From Ignavibacteria bacterium (GTDB lineage Bacteria; Bacteroidota; Ignavibacteria; Ignavibacteriales; Melioribacteraceae): 61,576 bases of DNA. A program made the translations under genes and the position numbers. The notes beneath the pieces were generated by a model. That model saw only the letters and a program-made list of their open reading frames with translations. It had not been told where the DNA came from and searched no databases. Below, in pieces: positions 52,389 through 61,000 of the stretch (positions are counted from its first letter, which is position 1; the number at the start of each line of letters is the position of its first letter). The stretch lies in assembly GCA_012719345.1 (NCBI GenBank), contig JAAYAN010000049.1:1-61576 (forward strand), written 5' to 3'.

Positions 52389-54056
52389 TTATCTAACTAA
52401 ATTTGTTATTTCCTGAAGAAGAGTATCTGAAGTAGTAATCACTCTGGCATTTGCCTGGAAACCTCTCTGGGCAACAATCATTCTGGTGAACTCTTCCGAA
52501 AGATCTACGTTCGATTGTTCGAGAGCGCCTGATTGAATTGTTGTTCCGGTTGATTCACCGGGTTCTGCATAAAGCGGGTCGCCGGAGTTTGCCGATACAG
52601 TGTACATATTATCGCCTACGCTTGTTAAGCCGTTAAGGTTAGGGAACGTAGCTAACATTACCTGCGCTAACTGGCGCGATTGACCGTTCGAGAATACGCC
52701 TACAACAAATCCGTATTGATCAATACTTAAGTTGGTTAGGTTTGCAGCAGCAGAACCATCCTGACTTAATGCTGAAACAACTGAATCGGATGACGTTTGA
52801 GTAATCCCGTTAAAAGAATTTGGGTCACCGAAACCCAACATTACCTGTTGTGGAGCTGCTCCGCCGTTTGGTGTAAATGTTGGCATTGGCGGATTAGGAG
52901 AAATAGAAGCTACAGAACCATCAGCATTAAATGCAATTGTACCTGAATTTGCTGTTAAATTTCCGCTTGAAGCAGGAACAGAAGCACTCCAGTTCCAATT
53001 GTTATCCGATACTTTTGTATAAGTAATTGTCAAAGTATGGGGATTGCCTAGTGAATCGAAAATAGAAAGACTTCCGGTTACAATCGTAGGCTCGCGGTTA
53101 TTATCAACAGAAGAACTTAGCGTGTTTGAGGATGCCAGCTGAGTTACAGTGCTGGGATCAAACTCAAATTGCAGATCGCCGCTTAATGCAGTAATTCCCA
53201 AAGGAGCAGGTGCAGCACCGTTTAATGTGGCAAGGTTGCCGGCTGCATCAAACAAACATCCAATACCATAACTTCCTGCTGCCGACGGATTTCCGTCAAT
53301 ATCCAAAGCAACGTCGTTGCCTTCCGAATCAGTTACCGTTATATTTGCAGTCCAGTCATCATTAGCATTTTTAGTATAAACTACATCCATATCATAGGCA
53401 TTGCCGTTTGTATCGTAAATAGTATTTGTTGTTGATACAGTTGATCCGTTTGCTAAAGCAGAATTGAGATTCCCTGTCTGATCAAAATTTTCAGATCTGG
53501 TTAACGGAGAGGTACTGTCAAGATTTCCACCCCAACTTGTTGTAGTAGTTGCTATTGCCGGGAGTCTTAGATTTTGATCAACTACAATATTCTCCAAGTT
53601 ATTTCCCGGAGGAATTACGCCGTCTTCGGTTGCTAATTTACCCTGAACGATACCACCGTTCTGAGGATTAACTAAATTTCCTGCAGCATCAAAAGTAAAA
53701 GCGCCTGCACGCGAGAAAAATCTTTGTCCGTTATTTTCAAGAACGAATAAACCGTCACCCTGCAAAGCAAGGTCGGTTACAATTCCTGTTCTTTCAAAAG
53801 TGCCCTGGTTCCAGTTTCTGTCAACTGAGTTTAATTTCATACCAAGACCTATTTGATATGTATTTGTACCGCCGGCGGTTTCGGTTGGGTCGTTGCCGTA
53901 GCGTATAAACTGATTGAATGTATCGCTGAAAGTAACTCTGCTGCCTTTAAACCCGATTGAGTTAACATTTGCAATGTTGTTACCAATTACGTCCATCATT
54001 GATTGATGATTTCTGAGGCCTGATACGCCTGCGAAAAGAGAATTAAGAAGTGACAT
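52389..54056 (-). CDS. flgE: Flagellar hook protein FlgE
   Basis: 555 residues. The axial N-terminus (MSLLNSLFAGVSGLRNHQSM, then MDVIGNNIANVNSIGFKGSR at about 21-40), VTDLALQGDGLFVLENNG, and the C-terminal SNVDLSEEFTRMIVAQRGFQ define FlgE. Two repeated beta-domains in the middle (about 165-420, each with an NxxDxDVVYTK- or TLTITYTK-like strand) form the hook surface. It is larger than the 403-residue Salmonella protein. AGGAGG precedes the ATG, and a GGA-bearing hairpin in the 103-base leader suggests CsrA control. Confidence 0.96.
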   Translation of the reverse strand: MSLLNSLFAGVSGLRNHQSMMDVIGNNIANVNSIGFKGSRVTFSDTFNQFIRYGNDPTETAGGTNTYQIGLGMKLNSVDRNWNQGTFERTGIVTDLALQGDGLFVLENNGQRFFSRAGAFTFDAAGNLVNPQNGGIVQGKLATEDGVIPPGNNLENIVVDQNLRLPAIATTTTSWGGNLDSTSPLTRSENFDQTGNLNSALANGSTVSTTNTIYDTNGNAYDMDVVYTKNANDDWTANITVTDSEGNDVALDIDGNPSAAGSYGIGCLFDAAGNLATLNGAAPAPLGITALSGDLQFEFDPSTVTQLASSNTLSSSVDNNREPTIVTGSLSIFDSLGNPHTLTITYTKVSDNNWNWSASVPASSGNLTANSGTIAFNADGSVASISPNPPMPTFTPNGGAAPQQVMLGFGDPNSFNGITQTSSDSVVSALSQDGSAAANLTNLSIDQYGFVVGVFSNGQSRQLAQVMLATFPNLNGLTSVGDNMYTVSANSGDPLYAEPGESTGTTIQSGALEQSNVDLSEEFTRMIVAQRGFQANARVITTSDTLLQEITNLVR

Positions 54057-54116
54057 TTTAACCTCCTGAGGATTAAGTTATTCACAGATTCAGCTTCTGT
54101 CAGTCAGCCGAACCGG

Positions 54117-54140
54117 GGGCGTCCTGTGAAGGTCCCGCCC
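54117..54140 (-). promoter_or_regulatory. Candidate CsrA-binding hairpin in the flgE leader
   Basis: On the minus strand GGGCG and CGCCC pair around a 14-base loop with GGA at both its ends, the second within ACAGGA, the core of the CsrA consensus. The ribosome-binding site CAGGAGG of flgE, about 60 bases downstream, supplies another GGA. A CsrA dimer could bridge the two and block translation. Confidence 0.45.
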
Positions 54141-54159
54141 TATGTTATTTAATTAAATT

Positions 54160-54543
54160 TTATACTGCAAATACAACACTGTCTATATTTGTAAAAACAT
54201 TTTCACCGCCTGCTTCAACAGGTAACGCCGTTACAACAGTCCTGTTGGGAATATTCACGATGAACGCGGTGTTGTCCATCATTACCAAAGAATCCTTTGC
54301 TCCTTTAAGCTCTGCTTTTTGAACTGCATCCTGAAGCCTGTCCAAAGCAGTTCCGCTAAGTTCAATATTTCTCGATTCCAATCTTTTTGTTGCGTGGTTC
54401 GAAAATTTAAGTTTTTCAAGTTCGCGCTGAAAAAGATCGTTAAATGCGCTTCCGGAAACCCCTTGTTCTTTTTTAACAGCTGTGCCTTCGCCAGGAATTA
54501 CCGGTACAAACGGGACCTTAATTCCGTTAATGACATTAGCCAT
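54160..54543 (-). CDS. Flagellar operon protein (TIGR02530/flg_new family)
   Basis: 127 residues. The central SNHATKRLESRNIELSGTAL followed by a helix ending LKGAKDSLVMMDNTAFIVNI, and then NRTVVTAL, match the small protein found between flgD and flgE in many Gram-positive and deep-branching flagellar operons. Its role is unknown; a hook-cap or FlgD helper has been suggested from position. It is the gene just before the flgE leader. Confidence 0.85.
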   Translation of the reverse strand: MANVINGIKVPFVPVIPGEGTAVKKEQGVSGSAFNDLFQRELEKLKFSNHATKRLESRNIELSGTALDRLQDAVQKAELKGAKDSLVMMDNTAFIVNIPNRTVVTALPVEAGGENVFTNIDSVVFAV

Positions 54544-54545
54544 TT

Positions 54546-55241
54546 TTAGTTTTCTCCTTCTTTTAAGTTTATAATTTCGGAAACATCGCCAAGCGAATAT
54601 TCCACGTTATTTATTAAAAGCATTGTTCCGCTGCCTGTAAAACGTACTCCGCTTATCGGACCTACAATATACTGGGCTGCATTTATCGGTTCATTTTTTG
54701 AATTTGTTGAAAGAACTTCGAAAGTGTAACTTCCCTTCGCAGCTTTCGAGCCGTCAGCTTTTTTAAGATCCCAGCTTACTTCGTTATTTCCGGCTGCCGA
54801 TCCTCCGCGTTTTATAGTCTGAACTATTTTCCCGCTGGAATCGTAAATATTAATAATCGACTGATAAGAATTTGCCGGAAGATTATACCCCAGCGTAACT
54901 TTATCCTGATCATTGATTGTAAATGTATTGCTGTTAACCTTTGCCTCTTTTCCTATAAGTCCGGCGGACATAGTATTGCTTACGGACTGAGCCAGAGCCA
55001 GATTAGCCGAGATGCTGCTTTCAAGCGATTGATTCATATTGCTCAATTGTTCGAGAGAACTAAATTGCGCAAGCTGCGCAGCATATTCAGCGCCTTCCAT
55101 AGGACTCAGCGGGTCCTGATATTTTAACTGCGCAAGCATAAGTTTCATAAAATCGTCCTTGCCAAGCGCCGATTTACCGCTTACCCCGGTAACATTAGTA
55201 CTGGAATAAGAATTTAATAATGACTGAACACTTTCTGCCAT
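54546..55241 (-). CDS. flgD: Hook-cap protein FlgD
   Basis: 231 residues. The N-terminal cap domain has ALGKDDFMKLMLAQLKYQDP and LSPMEGAEYAAQLAQFSSLE, the defining FlgD segments. The C-terminal half (about 105-200) holds the FlgD Ig-like and tudor-like strands (GSAAGNNEVSWDLKKADGSK). It caps the growing hook and is lost when the hook is complete. Eight bases separate it from fliK. Confidence 0.95.
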   Translation of the reverse strand: MAESVQSLLNSYSSTNVTGVSGKSALGKDDFMKLMLAQLKYQDPLSPMEGAEYAAQLAQFSSLEQLSNMNQSLESSISANLALAQSVSNTMSAGLIGKEAKVNSNTFTINDQDKVTLGYNLPANSYQSIINIYDSSGKIVQTIKRGGSAAGNNEVSWDLKKADGSKAAKGSYTFEVLSTNSKNEPINAAQYIVGPISGVRFTGSGTMLLINNVEYSLGDVSEIINLKEGEN

Positions 55242-55249
55242 TTTATCTC

Positions 55250-57967
55250 CTAAGCTAAAAATTCGTATGTATTATAACCCATCTCTCTAATTCTCTCTTT
55301 CGGGTTTTCTTCTTTAATTTCAGTATCTATCTCTTTATTCGTTTCTGACGAATGTTTCTTTTTCCCATCCAAATTCCTTGCCAGTTTTTGGTCGTTCTGA
55401 CTTAAAGAAACATTTATCGCCCCAAGGTTTAATCCGTTTTGCGAAAGATTATTAACAAGCTCCTGCATTTTGCTTTCAACTGCCTGTTTTACAGCAGGAT
55501 TTTCAACTTCGATGAAAGCTTTCATAACTTGTTCCGAATGATCGATTGTAATTTTCAATTGTCCCAGATTTTTAGGTTCAATCTGCATAATCAATGTGTT
55601 TTTTTCACCTTTCTGAACAAATTTCGAAATCTCCTGCATCACTTCACCGGATTTCACAAACTTGTGAATCATTTTTTCCTGCAAAGACTGTTCGGTTTTG
55701 GTGCGTGTAGCTTCGTTATTAACTCTGTTTAACTCTTCATTGAATTTAGAATATTCAACTTTTGGCTGATTTTCGCCAACTTTTATTTCCTGCCGCTGAT
55801 AGCTGCTTTTGCTGCTATTGTTTTCGGATGTCCCGTTGTTTTCTGGTTTGTCATCATGCTTAACTTTTGCGTTTATATCACTTACAGATACTTTCGATTC
55901 TTTCTGTGCCTCTGTTTTATTCTCTTTTGCAGCGTCTTTTACCGATGAATTAAAATTAACCTGTTCGCTGTCATTTACCGGTTTTCCTGCTTGCTTATTA
56001 ATACCCGGCAAATTATTTTCGTTACTTTCAGTTTTGCCGGAGTTTTCATTTGCGGTTTTAACTTCATTAATATTATTCTGCTGTTCCGGCTTATTTTTAT
56101 TTACAATTTCTTTATCTGCAGCCAAAGTTTCGGATTTTCCGCCTGTTTTCAAGCTGTTATCGGCTGCATCCGTAATTACGGCTTTCGGGTTTGAAATTTT
56201 CACATCAGCATCTGTCTGCTTTAAGGATTTTTCTGTTTGCAGATTGTCTTTAATTTCACTTTCTTCTGCAAGGATTTCTCCCCCCGGAGCAATTTTAATT
56301 TCCGTTACAGAAGTTGCTTTCTTTTCAGGTATATTTGGATTAACAGGTTTTGCTTTATCTGAAGCAGAATCGTTAATTATATTTTTTATTACTCTATTTT
56401 CTGCTTCGGGAGTTTCTGTTTTCCCGGAAGTTACAGCATTATTTACATTCGGCTTTTCCGTCTGTAAAAATTGGCTCGCTACCGTTTTCAGGCTTTTTGC
56501 GTCGTTCAATTTATTCTGCGAAACAACTTTTTCTTCACTTACAGGCTGCTTAATTTCTCCTGCTTCTAAACTTTTCTTTATTTCCGGTGAAACCTTTTCT
56601 GGATTACCTGCAACAGTGTTTTTCCCGCTGTTTTGAACAGCCTCTTTAAATATATTTGACGAGTTTTTTATAGCAGGACTTGTTTCTGCTTTTAATCCTT
56701 CTCCGGAATAATTTTTTATAATTTTAACTCCGAAAGGTTCGGTAGTTTTTTCAGCAGAAAACAAAATTTTTACGTTTTGAGCTTCGCTCTGTGTTAAAGA
56801 TATTTTTTCAATAATGTTGTTTTTTATTTCTGTATTAATACTTGTGAATTCCCGGACAGATGTATTTGCTTTTTCCGTTTTATTTCCGTTTGGTAAAACA
56901 TTTTGTTTTTCAGCCGCTACAGTGTCGGAAATCACGCTTTTTTTGCTCAGTTCATTTAGAATTGTTTCTTTAATTTCCGGTTTAACATTTTCTGTATGAG
57001 AACCGGTTTGCGAAATGTTTTTAAGTGCAATTGTTTTATTGTTGTCCGAATCCTGCATTCCAGATATAACATTTTTGCCTAAATCTGTTTGTGACGACTG
57101 ATTTTCTGAAAGAATAGTTTTAATCTGGTTTGAAAAGCTTGTGTAATTGTTTTTAGAAATTTCTGTTTTTTCGCCGGCATCGGCAAACAAGTTTGAAAAG
57201 TGATTTTCATTTTTCAAGTTGCTGAATTTTTGCGATAAACTTTGAGGAACTTCATTTTCCGAGGCCTTGAATATAGAAATCCTCAACTCATCCGAGAGAT
57301 CAGTTCCTTCTGCAATATTTTCATTGCTATTTAAAATCTGATTTAGTTCAGTTCCGGGTTTCCCTTCAGCCAGAGAATTCTGCGGAAAATAAATCAGTTT
57401 GATATTGTATTTATTATCAAGCACAACTTCGGGTTTCTGATTAGCCGAATTAAAGAAATCGGGGTCTTCCTTTGTTATATTAAACTGCAATGTTCCGTTT
57501 TGGTTTGCCAACGAAGCAACAACCGTAGTTTTACTATTTAGAACATCTTCAATTTCCAAAAGATCAAGATCGGTAACTTTATTCTTTTTTGAAATATCTT
57601 TCCCGCTGAGATTCAGTATTTTCTTAACAAGGTCGTTCAAATCAGTTTCGTTCAAGGTAAATGAAATACTATCAGAATCTCCGGCTTCAATTTCATAAAT
57701 TGAATCCTGTATATTTTCCGGCAGCAGCGAAATCAGTTTATTCATTTCCATATTCTGCTTAACGCTGTCGTCAATCAGAAGATCGGCAAGAAGTTTTAAT
57801 TCCCCATCTTTTTTATTAGTTCCGCCGGTAAGAACATTAGCGGCTTCATCCATTTCAACTTTAATAATATCCGAAAAAAGATAACCGGAATTACTCAACT
57901 TTAAGGATTTGCTTCCTAAAAAGTTACCTGCATTGCCTGTATCTAAAAATAATGGATTGTAAATCAT
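55250..57967 (-). CDS. fliK: Hook-length control protein FliK (very long)
   Basis: 905 residues, about twice the Salmonella length (405). The conserved C-terminal domain (about 775-865) has LIMQIEPKNLGQLKITIDHS and a following helix region ending VNNLSQNGLNLGAINVSL, which contacts FlhB. The N-terminal about 770 residues are a low-complexity Lys/Asn/Glu/Ser-rich ruler. Hook length scales with ruler length in FliK, so a longer hook than in Salmonella is possible. It overlaps the motE-like gene by four bases. Confidence 0.92.
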   Translation of the reverse strand: MIYNPLFLDTGNAGNFLGSKSLKLSNSGYLFSDIIKVEMDEAANVLTGGTNKKDGELKLLADLLIDDSVKQNMEMNKLISLLPENIQDSIYEIEAGDSDSISFTLNETDLNDLVKKILNLSGKDISKKNKVTDLDLLEIEDVLNSKTTVVASLANQNGTLQFNITKEDPDFFNSANQKPEVVLDNKYNIKLIYFPQNSLAEGKPGTELNQILNSNENIAEGTDLSDELRISIFKASENEVPQSLSQKFSNLKNENHFSNLFADAGEKTEISKNNYTSFSNQIKTILSENQSSQTDLGKNVISGMQDSDNNKTIALKNISQTGSHTENVKPEIKETILNELSKKSVISDTVAAEKQNVLPNGNKTEKANTSVREFTSINTEIKNNIIEKISLTQSEAQNVKILFSAEKTTEPFGVKIIKNYSGEGLKAETSPAIKNSSNIFKEAVQNSGKNTVAGNPEKVSPEIKKSLEAGEIKQPVSEEKVVSQNKLNDAKSLKTVASQFLQTEKPNVNNAVTSGKTETPEAENRVIKNIINDSASDKAKPVNPNIPEKKATSVTEIKIAPGGEILAEESEIKDNLQTEKSLKQTDADVKISNPKAVITDAADNSLKTGGKSETLAADKEIVNKNKPEQQNNINEVKTANENSGKTESNENNLPGINKQAGKPVNDSEQVNFNSSVKDAAKENKTEAQKESKVSVSDINAKVKHDDKPENNGTSENNSSKSSYQRQEIKVGENQPKVEYSKFNEELNRVNNEATRTKTEQSLQEKMIHKFVKSGEVMQEISKFVQKGEKNTLIMQIEPKNLGQLKITIDHSEQVMKAFIEVENPAVKQAVESKMQELVNNLSQNGLNLGAINVSLSQNDQKLARNLDGKKKHSSETNKEIDTEIKEENPKERIREMGYNTYEFLA

Positions 57968-58596
57968 TTTTCGGCCTTTGTTAATATTAGTACTTTTTCT
58001 GAATTCATAAGCGATAAAATTTCCGCCGCTTTTTTCTTCTTCATAGAATACAGCAATTCCCTTGCCATATCTTCGGAAAATGTTGCAAGCACTTCGGCTG
58101 CTTTCTGCGAATCCATCGACTCGAACATTTTCACGGTATTTTTCTTCCAGAACGTGTGAACAGAGTCTTTTCCGAGGTTAAGCCTTGCTTCTAATTTTTT
58201 AATTTCATCATTTTTTAAAGCAATTTCATTTTCCCGGAAAAGATACATCGACTTCATATCTGCCATTTCAGTCTTCAGCTGATTATATTTAGCCAACAGT
58301 ACAGAATCTTTATATACTGCCTGAATTATCGTGTCGCGTTTATCTGGAAACATTACGCGCGGAGGATATTCGTCAATCTGACCGCTTTTATATTCTATAA
58401 ATTGTTTAATTTTTTCATTGCCGTTGCGGGTAAGATTTATCTTCAAATCCTTTGGAGTTTCTTTTTCAATGCTTTCAGCTTTTACCGGTTTTAAATTGAA
58501 AATATCACTTACTTCCTGGTTAAAAACAATAAAAACAGTCATCGATAAAGCAACTGCCACTAAAAACACAACCAGATATGTTAATTTAGCTTTCAA
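57964..58596 (-). CDS. MotE-like (MgtE-N superfamily) flagellar protein
   Basis: 210 residues: one membrane helix (about 7-27), a coiled coil (about 85-140; LAKYNQLKTEMADMKSMYLF) and a C-terminal MgtE-intracellular-like helical domain (FESMDSQKAAEVLATFSEDM, ARELLYSMKKKKAAEILSLM). This architecture is that of MotE/YlxF, which sits between fliJ and fliK in many operons and in some bacteria chaperones MotC or shares a FliG-like fold. Its role here is inferred from family and place. Confidence 0.82.
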   Translation of the reverse strand: MKAKLTYLVVFLVAVALSMTVFIVFNQEVSDIFNLKPVKAESIEKETPKDLKINLTRNGNEKIKQFIEYKSGQIDEYPPRVMFPDKRDTIIQAVYKDSVLLAKYNQLKTEMADMKSMYLFRENEIALKNDEIKKLEARLNLGKDSVHTFWKKNTVKMFESMDSQKAAEVLATFSEDMARELLYSMKKKKAAEILSLMNSEKVLILTKAEK

Positions 58597-59033
58597 TCTT
58601 TACTCTTCATTTTTTTTATGGATGCTATTTCATCAAACTGTTTTTGTTCAATTCTGTTTTGTTCCAGACGAAAATCATTAAGGTGTTTCTCTTCAAGCGA
58701 TTCAAAAATTTTATGTTCCATACTTTTCTTTTTAAGCTCTTCCATTTTTTCTTTCAGCTGCCTGTTCAGCAGTTCCAGTTTCCGGGTACAAGCATTTATC
58801 TTTTCGTCCATAAGCTTTTCAAAATTATTCATAAACTGAACTTCGGAAGCGCGCATGCTTTTCTTTCCCATTATTCTGTTTTTTTCTGAAATCTTTTCGT
58901 CTTGAAGAAGAACAAGTTCCTCGTTCTGGGCTTTAATTTTTAATTCAATTTCTGCAACTTCTTTTTGAATAAGCTTTTCGAATGTCAGCTTAACCTTTTT
59001 TACAGCCTCGAACTTGTAAACAAACTTACTCAT
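58593..59033 (-). CDS. fliJ: Flagellar export protein FliJ
   Basis: 146 residues, one long antiparallel coiled coil rich in Lys and Glu, starting KFVYKFEAVKKVKLTFEKLI, the usual FliJ opening (F-x-L-x-x-V/L-L-x-x-K). FliJ acts like the gamma stalk of the FliI ATPase ring and contacts FlhA. It lies three bases after fliI and overlaps the motE-like gene by four. Confidence 0.9.
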   Translation of the reverse strand: MSKFVYKFEAVKKVKLTFEKLIQKEVAEIELKIKAQNEELVLLQDEKISEKNRIMGKKSMRASEVQFMNNFEKLMDEKINACTRKLELLNRQLKEKMEELKKKSMEHKIFESLEEKHLNDFRLEQNRIEQKQFDEIASIKKMKSKD

Positions 59034-59036
59034 TTA

Positions 59037-60368
59037 TCATACCAATGGTTTTTCAATTATTGAATACAATCTTTGCCGGGCATCGTTAAAAGTTGATTTT
59101 TCCGACATATCTTGTTTTAAGAAATTTCTTAAAGCTGTAATTTTAGTAAGCGAATGATCAATCTGAGGGTTGCTCCCTTTAACATAGGCTCCTATATTAA
59201 TTAAATCCTCAGCTTCGTTGTAAGTTGCCAATATTTCCCCGAATGCAATCGCCCGGTTCCGGTGATCGGAATCAATAATATCGGGCATAACTCTGCTTAC
59301 GCTTTGCAGCGGATCAATAGCGGGAAACTGTCCTTTATTAGCCAATTTTCGCGATAAAACAATGTGGCCGTCCAAAATTGAACGAACTGCATCTGCAATC
59401 GGTTCAGTCATATCATCGCCGTCAACTAAAACTGTGTAAAATCCTGTAATTGTACCTTTTTCGGATGTTCCTGCACGTTCTAAAAGCTTGGGAAGAATTG
59501 CAAACACAGAGGGAGTATAACCTTTTGTAGTAGGAGGTTCGCCAATTGTAAGTCCAATTTCGCGCTGAGCCATTGCAAATCTTGTAACAGAATCCATCAT
59601 TAAAACAACATCTTTTCCCTGATCGCGGAAATATTCGGCTATAGCTGTACCGATAAAGGCGCCTTTAATTCTCATCAAAGCTGGTTTATCGCTTGTTGCC
59701 ACTATTACAACCGATCTTGCCAGACCTTCTTCGCCTAAATCTTTTTCAAGAAACTCCCTTACTTCTCTTCCTCTTTCGCCAAGAAGAATAATTACATTTA
59801 TATCTGCATTTGTGTTACGTGCAATCATACCCAGCATAACGCTTTTACCTACTCCGCTGCCTGCAAAAATACCAACGCGCTGTCCTTTCCCGCAGGTTAA
59901 AAGTCCGTCAATTGCTCTTACTCCCGTCTGCAAGGGTGTTTTAATTCTTGCGCGCGAAAGAGGATTAGGCGGATCGCGATATATATTTACAGTTTTTACA
60001 GAATTTATTTCGCCTTTTCCGTCAATGGGATTTCCCAATCCGTCAATTACTCTTCCCAGCATTCCTTCGCCTACGCTTACACCCAGACTTTGTCCGCTGG
60101 CTATTATTTCGCAGGAAGGCGAAATATTTTCAACTTCTCCCAAAGCAATTGATAGCACTTTGCCTTCGCGGAAACCCACAACTTCCGATTTACAGACCTC
60201 GCGCCCGAATTTATCGACAATGCGGCAGACTTCTCCCAGCGATACATTAGGTCCTATTGATACAATAACAAGTCCTATAACATCTGTTACTTTTCCGTTC
60301 AGTCTGATTGTTTCCGTTTTATCAATAACGCTGCTGAATTTTTCGATATAGGCTTCGGCAATATTCAT
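59037..60368 (-). CDS. fliI: Flagellum-specific ATPase FliI
   Basis: 443 residues, normal length. Walker A AGSGVGKS (169-176), Walker B VVLMMDSVTRFAMAQREIGL and the family segment GEPPTTKGYTPSVFAILPKL are intact. It is related to F1-ATPase beta and uses ATP hydrolysis to prepare export substrates at the gate. The start overlaps the fliH stop by one base. Confidence 0.98.
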   Translation of the reverse strand: MNIAEAYIEKFSSVIDKTETIRLNGKVTDVIGLVIVSIGPNVSLGEVCRIVDKFGREVCKSEVVGFREGKVLSIALGEVENISPSCEIIASGQSLGVSVGEGMLGRVIDGLGNPIDGKGEINSVKTVNIYRDPPNPLSRARIKTPLQTGVRAIDGLLTCGKGQRVGIFAGSGVGKSVMLGMIARNTNADINVIILLGERGREVREFLEKDLGEEGLARSVVIVATSDKPALMRIKGAFIGTAIAEYFRDQGKDVVLMMDSVTRFAMAQREIGLTIGEPPTTKGYTPSVFAILPKLLERAGTSEKGTITGFYTVLVDGDDMTEPIADAVRSILDGHIVLSRKLANKGQFPAIDPLQSVSRVMPDIIDSDHRNRAIAFGEILATYNEAEDLINIGAYVKGSNPQIDHSLTKITALRNFLKQDMSEKSTFNDARQRLYSIIEKPLV

Positions 60369-61000
60369 TATTTTTCTTCTAAAATTTCATTTTCAAGCTG
60401 TTTAATAATTTCGCTAAGCTGTGTGGAAATTCTTCCGTCAACATTTCCAACAGCCGTTTCAATAAGGCATCCGCCCTGCGGGATTGAGGAATCTTTTTCA
60501 AATTTGATTTTAGAAAAATTCTGTTCGTATTCGGCTTTGCTTTTATCTGTATCAAGATATTTGTAATCGGAAGAATGAAGTTTAATTATTACTTCGTTGG
60601 CGCCTATAACTTTGTTTAGCGATAATTTAAGAACATTTTCAATAGGTGAAAAATTGTTAATTTCCCGCTGAAGTATTTTTTCGGCTATTTTTCTTGAAAC
60701 ACTTATCACTATTTCGTTAAAAGCGTTGCTGTAGTTATCCAGTTCTTTTTCAAAAGACGACAAAATGTTGTAATACTCTTCGCTTTTCTGAAGGAATTCG
60801 TTTTCATAATTGGTCTTTAATTCTTCGTATGCAGCCTGATAACCTTCATCGTAACCGCGGGAGTAAGTTTCTTCTAATTTTTTTTTAAGAAGCTCTTTTT
60901 CTTCATTTATTTCAGAAAATTCGGGAATAGTGTCGCGCATTCCAGGAACGCGGGCTTTAATATTTTTCTGTGCAATATTCAGTTTAATTACATCAGACAT
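60368..61000 (-). CDS. fliH: FliI regulator FliH
   Basis: 210 residues. An N-terminal helix, a long coiled region with Gly spacing (YSRGYDEGYQAAYEELKTNY) and a C-terminal domain (about 105-205) with VSRKIAEKILQREI and the GGCLIETAVGNVDGRISTQL element typical of FliH and the V/F-ATPase E-type stalks. It holds FliI at the C-ring through FliN. It overlaps fliG by eight bases. Confidence 0.92.
   Translation of the reverse strand: MSDVIKLNIAQKNIKARVPGMRDTIPEFSEINEEKELLKKKLEETYSRGYDEGYQAAYEELKTNYENEFLQKSEEYYNILSSFEKELDNYSNAFNEIVISVSRKIAEKILQREINNFSPIENVLKLSLNKVIGANEVIIKLHSSDYKYLDTDKSKAEYEQNFSKIKFEKDSSIPQGGCLIETAVGNVDGRISTQLSEIIKQLENEILEEK

Noticed and set aside
55809-56636. 275-codon hydrophobic ORF antisense to fliK
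   Set aside because: It mirrors the Lys/Glu/Asn-rich composition of the FliK ruler (antisense gives Phe/Leu/Ser) and lacks a ribosome-binding site.
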